This document shows, piece after piece, positions 1 through 6,589 of a DNA stretch of 14,640 nt. The stretch is taken from the NCBI GenBank assembly GCA_041689775.1, contig JBDNFP010000338.1:1-14640 (forward strand). Direction: 5' to 3'. The notes beneath the pieces are model-generated. The model ran no database searches. It saw nothing but the letters and a program-made list of their open reading frames with translations, and was not told the origin of the DNA. Origin of the DNA: JBDNFP01 sp041689775. GTDB lineage: Bacteria > Bacteroidota > Bacteroidia > Cytophagales > Spirosomataceae. How positions within the stretch are numbered: position 1 is the first letter of the stretch; each line of letters starts with the position of its first letter. Made by a program: the position numbers and the translations under genes.

Positions 1-309
1 GAAGACGGTAGGCTACAATAATAAGCCTTCCTTTTTTTCTTGAAGGTAAATTTTTCATAATATGGGTACGTCCTGGTTGGGATATGCAAGTTTCATTTCC
101 AAACCCAAATAGTAGCTAGAAAATGATTGAACGTAACTACTTAGTATAATTATCATGCCTGACTGAGATGCCCAACTTATATCTAATTTAGGCAAATTCG
201 GGTCAAAAGCCCAATAGTACTAGAATTGTCCAAAAAGTTACCCAAATTATGTAACAGGCTTGATACTAATAATTAAACATAGGTCGTTGAGATTAGATTT
301 TTAGGGTGT
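1..309. other. Intergenic region downstream of the MFS permease; no gene seen
   Basis: I find no convincing reading frame in this stretch, and its composition is AT-rich and non-coding in look. The first 40 bases hold a candidate terminator, listed separately, that would close a plus-strand gene lying left of the window. The rest is the 3' flank of the minus-strand permease gene. No clear intrinsic terminator for that gene was recognised, so its transcript may end by another mechanism or further left. Confidence 0.6.
10..38 (+). terminator. Candidate intrinsic terminator of a gene left of the window
   Basis: AGGCT at 10-14 pairs with AGCCT at 24-28 around a 9-base loop, and a pyrimidine tract with seven T follows at 32-38. 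The stem is short, so the call is modest. It would serve a plus-strand gene ending just before the window. Confidence 0.4.
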
Positions 310-1875
310 TTAGACCACCGCCTCATTTAGTTTTATATCATCTTTATCTTCTACACGAAGACACATGAGTCCGGCAATGATCATGGAAATTCCACCGAGT
401 ACCAACGCAAAAATTGGTGCTCCGCCAAAAAGCGATTTAACCAGAAAACCCAGAAGGGCCGCTGCCACAATTTGAGGAATAACAATAAAAAAGTTAAAAA
501 CACCCATGTAGTATCCCATTTTATCAGCTGGTAATGACCCGGCTAGCATAGCGTAAGGAACCGACAGAATTGAAGCCCACGCGATTCCGATCCCGATCAT
601 GGACACCATCAACATGGTAGGATCCGTTATGAAATATACTGATAGCAAACTAAGTCCACCAGCTATTAAACAAATTAAATGGGTTACACGACGACTGGTC
701 AATCGGGCCAAAACGGGAATACCAAAAGCGACCAAAGCCGAAATACCATTATAAACCCCCATGCAAAGGCCCACCCAGTCCGCTCCATCGTTATAAATTT
801 TCGAAGTCGTATCCGTAGTATTATAAATATGACTGGTAACGGCGGGTGTCATATAAATCCACATCGCAAAAAGCGCGAACCACGAGAAAAATTGGACTAC
901 CGCTAATTGTTTCATCGTTGTGGGCATGTTCTGAAAGTCATTCATGATGGTCACGAAGCCATTATTGAAAGAACCTTGCTTTTGTAGAGCCCCTGAAACC
1001 ATGAATAGTACCCCAGCAATGAGTGTACCTATGGAGAATACGTAGAGTTCTTTGTTGAGGTCCTGCGTAGATAACCATAGTGAAATGGCTGCACCAACCG
1101 CGGCAATTACCAGACCTTTTATAATTTGGGACTTCCCGGTTTTCTGATAATCCTCGCTACTGAGTTCTGTTTTTGGGTTGTATTCATTTGCTACTTCTCC
1201 ATCTTCAAACCCAACTAACACCTCGGGTGGATATTCCTTAGAACGTATTACCGTCCAGAGCACAGCGGCCAAAAAAACGGTTCCCCCCAAATAGAACGAC
1301 CATTTAACCGAATTTGGGATAATTCCTTCCTCGGCCTGATTAGGCACCCCAAACCAATTGGTGAAAATGTAAGGCAAAGACGAGGCGACAATAGCTCCTA
1401 TTCCGATAAAGAAGCTCTGCATGGCAAAACCAGACGTCCGTTGCTCAGAAGGCAAGTTGTCTCCTACAAATGCCCGAAATGGCTCCATCGTAATATTGAT
1501 GGAGGCGTCCATGATCCAGAGCATTCCGGCGGCAAACCACAAGGAAGGAGAATTAGGCATCACAAAAAGGGCCAGGGAAGCAAGTATTGCTCCCACAAGA
1601 AAATAGGGACGCCTCCGGCCTAAGCGGGTCCAAGTCCGGTCGCTGAAATACCCGATGATCGGTTGAATGATGAGCCCTGTAAGCGGAGCCGCCACCCATA
1701 GGATGGGTATATCATCCACGTTAGCACCCAGCGTTTCGAAGATCCTGCTGACATTTGCATTTTGAAGGGCAAAGCCAAATTGAATTCCGAGAAATCCGAA
1801 ACTCATATTCCAAATATCCCAAAAATCTAGCTTTGGCTTTTTGTTCGTAACAAAAGAAGGAATGGAAACCGCCAT
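310..1875 (-). CDS. SLC45/GPH-type MFS sugar permease, probable maltose:H+ symporter
   Basis: This 521-residue inner-membrane protein is probably a cation-coupled importer of maltose or related alpha-glucosides. It shows repeated hydrophobic segments consistent with a 12-helix MFS fold. The first helix carries FALQNANVSRIFETLGA (about residues 35-51), and the loop 2-3 signature GYFSDRTWTRLGRRRP is at 75-90, a form typical of the SLC45/sucrose-transporter branch. A longer soluble loop (about 215-250) separates the two halves. It begins 4 bp after the stop of the GH13 lipoprotein gene on the same strand, so the two are almost certainly cotranscribed and probably translationally coupled. The nearby phosphorylase needs intact disaccharide in the cytoplasm, which is the main reason to infer maltose as substrate. 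Sucrose or another disaccharide cannot be excluded from sequence. MFS/SLC45 membership is secure; the substrate is inferred. Confidence 0.9.
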   Translation of the reverse strand: MAVSIPSFVTNKKPKLDFWDIWNMSFGFLGIQFGFALQNANVSRIFETLGANVDDIPILWVAAPLTGLIIQPIIGYFSDRTWTRLGRRRPYFLVGAILASLALFVMPNSPSLWFAAGMLWIMDASINITMEPFRAFVGDNLPSEQRTSGFAMQSFFIGIGAIVASSLPYIFTNWFGVPNQAEEGIIPNSVKWSFYLGGTVFLAAVLWTVIRSKEYPPEVLVGFEDGEVANEYNPKTELSSEDYQKTGKSQIIKGLVIAAVGAAISLWLSTQDLNKELYVFSIGTLIAGVLFMVSGALQKQGSFNNGFVTIMNDFQNMPTTMKQLAVVQFFSWFALFAMWIYMTPAVTSHIYNTTDTTSKIYNDGADWVGLCMGVYNGISALVAFGIPVLARLTSRRVTHLICLIAGGLSLLSVYFITDPTMLMVSMIGIGIAWASILSVPYAMLAGSLPADKMGYYMGVFNFFIVIPQIVAAALLGFLVKSLFGGAPIFALVLGGISMIIAGLMCLRVEDKDDIKLNEAVV

Positions 1876-1879
1876 AGAG

Positions 1880-3709
1880 TTATCTAGGTTTGATTTGAAT
1901 AATTTTGACTGAGGTAGGTGGCAAGGTTAGGGGTATCCCTTTTTCAATCATTTTACTGCCTTGGATTTCAAGCGAAAACTCAGTGCTGGGGAAAACTTCT
2001 GCCAATTGATAATTTTGGTCCTGGGCGAGGCCCATGGAGTCTACTAGGGCGTGGGATGGAATTCTTACTGAGGTGGTAATAGTCCGCTCCCGGTCAAAAT
2101 TATACACACACAAGAATTGCTGATCTTTCACATAACGGAGGTAGCTATACACTCTGGTCTTATCGTAGTTGGGACTTTGACCATTAATGTTGAAAAATTG
2201 AAGATCATAAAATTGCCCGGAATGGATGGCAGGATTTGAGGTAGAAAAATGATTAAGGGATTGGTAGAAGTTTCTTAACTCCACTTGCTTGAGAGAAAGG
2301 GCATCACCATCGTATTTTCTTCCGTTTACCCAATTTTGAAATTCTTCCACTCCCCAGTAGTCGAAAATGGTTGTTCGACCATCATTACCCTGGAAACCTT
2401 CAGCTTTGGTAGGGTGAACTCCCACTTCCTGGCCGTAGTAAATCATTAAAGGACCCGTATGCAAGGTAGCGCTCAACGTCATAGCCGGAATAGCTACGAA
2501 AGGATCTTTGGCAAAAAAATCGGAGGCTATACGTTGTTCATCGTGGTTTTCCAGGAACCGGAGCATGTGTTCCGAAATCGTACCCGACTCATTTTGCCAT
2601 ACTTTGGTTATATCCTCCGCTGAACCGTGACCTTCCATAAGTCGGCGTAGGGCGTCGTATAAACCTACCTTGTCGTATAAATAGGCGAATTTTCCCTGCT
2701 TTATGTAATTGACGTACTCGTTTGGATTATAAATTTCGGCAATGAATACTACTTCGGGATATGATTTCTGAATCTCGGGAATTACCCACCCCCAAAACTC
2801 GACGGGTACCATCTCGGCCATATCACATCGAAATGCGTCGACACCCTTATCTGCCCAAAACGCAAGGATATCCCGCATTTTTAACCAGGTTGAGGGTATC
2901 GGATCAAAGTGCGTTGCTCTTCCGTTCGGGTAGTCAACGCCGTAGTTTAATTTAATGGTTTCGTACCAATCATTAATCGTAGGCTTGGCATTAAAAACAT
3001 CATTGCCGGTAGCTTTGGCGGGGAATTCCTGGTAAGGCTTGGTGAAAGCAACGGGTGGATTGGTGCCTTCGGGTACTTCAAAAGACTGGTTGGGTAGGTA
3101 GTAAAAATTATTTTGAGGATCAAAAATAACCGAGAGATCATCCGCTTCGCCAAAATCTTTTACTCCCTCTGGCTTTTTATCGGATTTGTATTGACGCGAT
3201 ACGTGGTTTGGTACAAAATCAATGACGACTTTAAGTCCCTCGGCATGAGTGCGGTCAACTAACTTCTGAAACTCTTGCATCCGGTTCTTGACGTCTACGG
3301 CCAGGTCAGGGTCAACGTCATAATAATCTTTGATAGCATAAGGTGAACCAGCTCGGCCTTTTACAATGGAGGGATGGTCATTTTCAATTCCAAACTCCGA
3401 ATAGTCCGTCATCGTGGCGTGTTCGATCACCCCCGTGTACCATACGTGGGTGACGCCAAAATCTTTCAGACCTTTGAGTGCCCTAGTTGTTATGTCGTTA
3501 AACTTGCCAACTCCATTTTCTTTAATTGAACCATTAAATTTATTTGTGGAGTTTTGATTGCCGAACAATCTGGTAAAAATCTGGTACACAACAAGCTTAT
3601 TATTTGTGGTAGGTGTTGAATTCATAGTTTTAGCATTATCCTTTTTTGAACAGGTCCCCAAAAAAGCGATAAAAAGTGAAAGAAGTACAAGGAAGGCTAT
3701 ATTCCGCAT
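1880..3709 (-). CDS. GH13 alpha-amylase-family glycosidase, probable envelope lipoprotein
   Basis: This 609-residue enzyme is predicted to hydrolyse alpha-glucosidic bonds of starch-type glucans outside the cytoplasm. All four classical GH13 regions are visible: DFVPNH (164-169); DAFRCDM (291-297) with nucleophile Asp296; VFIAEIYNP (321-329) with acid/base Glu325; and FLENHDEQR (385-393) with transition-state Asp390. The catalytic set is therefore complete. The N-terminus is a lipoprotein signal: a hydrophobic core at residues 4-18, then LGTC with Cys20 as the lipidation site. Thr before the Cys is not canonical but fits relaxed Bacteroidota lipoboxes. SKKDN after the Cys is charged and may act as a surface-export signal, which is an inference. 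It is the first gene of a two-gene unit with the permease and diverges from the second GH13 gene. The exact specificity (alpha-amylase, maltogenic or other) cannot be read from the sequence. Confidence 0.9.
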   Translation of the reverse strand: MRNIAFLVLLSLFIAFLGTCSKKDNAKTMNSTPTTNNKLVVYQIFTRLFGNQNSTNKFNGSIKENGVGKFNDITTRALKGLKDFGVTHVWYTGVIEHATMTDYSEFGIENDHPSIVKGRAGSPYAIKDYYDVDPDLAVDVKNRMQEFQKLVDRTHAEGLKVVIDFVPNHVSRQYKSDKKPEGVKDFGEADDLSVIFDPQNNFYYLPNQSFEVPEGTNPPVAFTKPYQEFPAKATGNDVFNAKPTINDWYETIKLNYGVDYPNGRATHFDPIPSTWLKMRDILAFWADKGVDAFRCDMAEMVPVEFWGWVIPEIQKSYPEVVFIAEIYNPNEYVNYIKQGKFAYLYDKVGLYDALRRLMEGHGSAEDITKVWQNESGTISEHMLRFLENHDEQRIASDFFAKDPFVAIPAMTLSATLHTGPLMIYYGQEVGVHPTKAEGFQGNDGRTTIFDYWGVEEFQNWVNGRKYDGDALSLKQVELRNFYQSLNHFSTSNPAIHSGQFYDLQFFNINGQSPNYDKTRVYSYLRYVKDQQFLCVYNFDRERTITTSVRIPSHALVDSMGLAQDQNYQLAEVFPSTEFSLEIQGSKMIEKGIPLTLPPTSVKIIQIKPR

Positions 3710-3727
3710 GGAATTAGTTGTTCGAAA

Positions 3728-3783
3728 ATCAAATGTAAACAGTAAATATTTATGAAAAAATAGGCTTATTGTGTTTATTTGAT
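3728..3783. promoter_or_regulatory. Divergent promoter region with mirrored TTTGAT boxes between the two GH13 genes
   Basis: The 97-bp gap between divergent genes has imperfect inverted arms: ATCAAATGTAAACA (3728-3741) and TGTTTATTTGAT (3772-3783), differing by a 2-base insertion. Read on the minus strand, the left arm contains TACATTTG (3737 down to 3730). This matches the Bacteroidota -7 consensus TAnnTTTG and would put a short leader ahead of the lipoprotein gene start at 3709. The right arm gives TTTATTTG (3774-3781), an imperfect version facing the plus-strand gene at 3807. A 10-bp palindrome, TAAATATTTA (3743-3752), sits near the centre. I see no clear -33 TTG for either side. The symmetry may reflect paired promoters, a dimeric regulator site, or both. 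Confidence 0.5.
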
Positions 3784-3806
3784 CTTCAATTATTACCTAC
3801 TCAGAT

Positions 3807-5732
3807 ATGCATAAATCACTTTTTAGGCTCACCTTCTTTTCAATAGTTGCCTTATTTTGTCATTTCACACCGGCGTTTTCTCAGGGGATTGACCTTGAAA
3901 GAGTGGAGCCACTTAATTGGTGGGTAGGAATGAAGGACCCACGGTTGCAGCTAATACTTCACGGAAATAATTTGGCCGAGTGTAAAGTAGAAATAAACTA
4001 CCCCGGCGTAAAAATCGACCGAGTCTCCAAAGTAGAAAACCCCAACTACCTATTTATTGATTTGGTAATAGCTCCTGACTGCAAGCCAGGATCGTTTTCC
4101 ATTCAGCTGTATAAAGAAATTACGGTTCGTAAGAGTCGGCGGAGAACCTCGGTAGAACGACTTACCAAGGCCTACACCTATGAATTACGCCCAAGATCCA
4201 GCTTTACCAAAGCCCAAGGGGTGGACCAGTCAGATTTTATTTACCTATTGCTACCAGATCGCTTTTCTAACGGCGATCCTGCCAACGATAAATTTTCTGA
4301 TATGGTCGATACCGAATCGGACCGAAAGAATCCATTTTTACGGCACGGAGGTGATCTCCAAGGGGTGATCAACCATTTAGATTATTTCAAGGAGTTGGGG
4401 GTAACCGCCCTTTGGTTGAACCCCGTACTGGAAAATAATCAACCCCTTACCGACGAGGGAGGTGTGAAACGCAGCGCGTATCATGGCTATGGTTTTACCG
4501 AGCATTATCAGGTTGACAAACGGTTAGGTGGTAATGACGCTTACAAGAAACTGGTGGAAGCATCGCACGCCAAGGGCATCAAGATTATTCAGGATGCCGT
4601 ATACAACCACGTTGGTATAAACCATTGGCTCGTTAAAGATCTACCCGCAAAAGATTGGTTGCACCAATGGCCCACCTACACTAACACATCCTACAAGGAT
4701 CAACCATTGGTAGACCCCTATGCTTCCGAAATAGACAGAAAAGTAACTTCCGATGGCTGGTTTGTGCCTTTTTTGCCCGACCTCAACCAGGATAATCAAT
4801 TCGTTGCCAACTACCTCATTCAGCATGCCATCTGGACGGTTGAATATTTTGGCATTGATGCTTGGCGCATTGATACCTACATGTATAACAATCTGGAATT
4901 CATGAATCGGTGTAATTCTGCTTTACTGGAAGAGTTTCCGAAGCTGCATATTTTTGGCGAAAATTGGGTGAATAGTGTACCTAATCAGGCGTATTTTCAG
5001 GAAAATAACCTGAATGTACCTTTTAAAAGCAATCTTCCCGGTGCCTGCGATTTTCAATTGCAGTTTGCAATAACCGATGCCTTAAACCAAAATCCTGGTT
5101 GGAATGATGGTATTCAGCGCGTGTATCAGGTTTTGGGCCAAGACTACCTGTATACTGACCCTTCCAAAAATGTTGTTTTCCTGGACAACCACGATATGGA
5201 TCGGTATCTTTCGGTGGTGCAGGAAAATATTAACAAATACAAAATGGGTGTACTTTGGCTGCTTTCAACCCGTGGAATTCCTCAGCTGTACTACGGAACC
5301 GAAATTCTGATGAAAAACTTCAAGAACCCTTCGGATGCCGAGGTGAGACGCGATTTTCCGGGTGGATTTCCGGGCGACAGTCAAAATAAATTCGTAGAGG
5401 CCGGCAGAACAACGACGGAGAACGATGCCTTTGATTTTGTGAAAAAGATAGCCACATACAGAAAAAATAATCCGGCTTTGCACAGCGGAAAGCTAATGCA
5501 ATACCTACCCATGGATGGCGTGTATGTGTATTTTAGGTATAATCAGAGCAAGACAGTGATGGTTGTCATGAATTCAAATAACTCAGCCAAGACCTTACCT
5601 ATGGACCGATTTAAAAAACGTACTGCCACTTTCTCAAAAGCCTTGGACGTGGTAACGGGTCAGAAAGTTTCGCTTGATGTACCTTTAACGTTAGCCGCCC
5701 AAACTGCTTATATGTTTGAATTGGGGAACTAG
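3807..5732 (+). CDS. Secreted GH13 cyclomaltodextrinase/neopullulanase-type enzyme (SusA-like)
   Basis: This 641-residue protein has a cleavable signal peptide (residues 1-25, likely cut at AFS/QG), which places it in the periplasm. Residues about 27-130 form an N-terminal beta-rich domain of the type found in cyclomaltodextrinases. The catalytic barrel follows, and a C-terminal beta domain occupies about 560-641. GH13 motifs are DAVYNH (263-268), DAWRIDT (351-357) with nucleophile Asp356, HIFGENW (381-387) with acid/base Glu385, and FLDNHD (458-463) with Asp463. Region V reads LPDLN (323-327), closer to the QPDLN of oligo-1,6-glucosidases than to the MPKLN of neopullulanases. Action on maltodextrins and perhaps alpha-1,6 links is inferred. 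It diverges from the lipoprotein GH13 gene and is separated from the downstream pgmB gene by a terminator, so it is probably monocistronic. Confidence 0.9.
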   Translation: MHKSLFRLTFFSIVALFCHFTPAFSQGIDLERVEPLNWWVGMKDPRLQLILHGNNLAECKVEINYPGVKIDRVSKVENPNYLFIDLVIAPDCKPGSFSIQLYKEITVRKSRRRTSVERLTKAYTYELRPRSSFTKAQGVDQSDFIYLLLPDRFSNGDPANDKFSDMVDTESDRKNPFLRHGGDLQGVINHLDYFKELGVTALWLNPVLENNQPLTDEGGVKRSAYHGYGFTEHYQVDKRLGGNDAYKKLVEASHAKGIKIIQDAVYNHVGINHWLVKDLPAKDWLHQWPTYTNTSYKDQPLVDPYASEIDRKVTSDGWFVPFLPDLNQDNQFVANYLIQHAIWTVEYFGIDAWRIDTYMYNNLEFMNRCNSALLEEFPKLHIFGENWVNSVPNQAYFQENNLNVPFKSNLPGACDFQLQFAITDALNQNPGWNDGIQRVYQVLGQDYLYTDPSKNVVFLDNHDMDRYLSVVQENINKYKMGVLWLLSTRGIPQLYYGTEILMKNFKNPSDAEVRRDFPGGFPGDSQNKFVEAGRTTTENDAFDFVKKIATYRKNNPALHSGKLMQYLPMDGVYVYFRYNQSKTVMVVMNSNNSAKTLPMDRFKKRTATFSKALDVVTGQKVSLDVPLTLAAQTAYMFELGN

Positions 5733-5759
5733 AAGAAGTTATTTTTTTACTTAATTAGG

Positions 5760-5795
5760 GAGCTGGACTATCTGATAGCTCAAGCTCGTTTTTTT
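5760..5795 (+). terminator. Intrinsic terminator after the secreted GH13 gene
   Basis: GAGCT (5760-5764) pairs with AGCTC (5783-5787), and CTAT/ATAG inside the arms adds an inner stem around CTG. A G and a run of T follow directly from 5788. It lies 28 bp after the stop codon and separates this gene from the pgmB-malP unit. Confidence 0.7.
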
Positions 5796-5831
5796 GTTTA
5801 TTACGATTTTTAATAGTCTTAATTGTCAGGA

Positions 5832-5865
5832 TTGAACACCTAATTAGCTGCATTTCTTATTTTTG
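5832..5865 (+). promoter_or_regulatory. Bacteroidota-type promoter for pgmB-malP
   Basis: TATTTTTG at 5858-5865 is an exact match to the Bacteroidota -7 box TAnnTTTG. A TTG at 5832-5834 can serve as the -33 element, although the 23-base spacer is slightly long. Transcription would start near 5873, about 20 bases before the ATG at 5893. Its place just after a terminator supports an independent transcription unit. Confidence 0.6.
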
Positions 5866-5892
5866 TGGCAAAACTCACAATAATTAACCCCC

Positions 5893-6549
5893 ATGTCACA
5901 ATTAAAAGCGTGTCTTTTTGATTTGGATGGTGTCATCGTGGATACCGCAAAATACCATTATATAGCCTGGCGAAAATTAGCAAATCAGCTTGGTTTTGAT
6001 TTGTCAGAAGCCGAAAACGAACAATTGAAAGGCATCGGCCGGATGGAGTCTCTAGATATCATTCTAGGGATCGGAAATATAGAGTTAAATGAGGATACAA
6101 AAACTAAACTAGCTACCGAGAAAAATGCCCACTACCTTACCTTGTGCCAAGAAATGACCCCCAGTGAGGTACTTCCGGGTGTAAAAGTTTTCCTGGATTC
6201 TTTACAGCAAGCTGGTATGAAAATTGGACTAGGTTCAGCGAGTAAGAATGCCCGTTTAATTCTGGAACAAATTGATATGCTGCACTACTTTGAAACGATT
6301 GTTGACGGTAATCGAATTACCAAAGGTAAACCTGATCCCGAAATATTTCTGATTGGGGCAAAAGACCTGGGAGTAGAGCCGGATGATTGTGTTGTATTTG
6401 AGGATGCCGTAGCCGGTGTACAGGCGGCGAAAGCAGGTGGTATGGTAGCAGTTGGGGTAGGAGAACCGGCCGTATTGACTGAGGCTGATATCGTTATTGC
6501 TAATTTCAAGGGCCTTGATCTTCCCGCCGTTAAAGCGTTATTTTCCTAA
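5893..6549 (+). CDS. pgmB: beta-phosphoglucomutase (HAD superfamily)
   Basis: This 218-residue cytoplasmic enzyme interconverts beta-D-glucose-1-phosphate and glucose-6-phosphate through an aspartyl-phosphate. The HAD core is complete: FDLDGVIVDTA with nucleophile Asp10 and acid/base Asp12, His22 in AKYHYIAW, GSASKN (114-119) as motif II, Lys146 in KGKPDPEIF as motif III, and the metal ligands Glu170 and Asp171 in VVFEDAVAG. The cap segment KGIGRMESLDIIL (46-58) carries Arg50, the counterpart of the phosphate-binding Arg of the Lactococcus enzyme. These residues and the length fit beta-PGM rather than a generic HAD phosphatase. The gene is 40 bp upstream of the GH65 phosphorylase, whose product is its substrate, which makes the assignment very secure. 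The start at 5893 fits the promoter described above. Confidence 0.95.
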   Translation: MSQLKACLFDLDGVIVDTAKYHYIAWRKLANQLGFDLSEAENEQLKGIGRMESLDIILGIGNIELNEDTKTKLATEKNAHYLTLCQEMTPSEVLPGVKVFLDSLQQAGMKIGLGSASKNARLILEQIDMLHYFETIVDGNRITKGKPDPEIFLIGAKDLGVEPDDCVVFEDAVAGVQAAKAGGMVAVGVGEPAVLTEADIVIANFKGLDLPAVKALFS

Positions 6550-6589
6550 GAAAGCCACAAATCAATTACCTCTCAGTAAAGATAAATAG

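Noticed and set aside
679..906. Plus-strand 75-residue frame opposite the MFS permease
   Set aside because: It is a shadow of the transporter gene, with low-complexity composition and no supporting signal.
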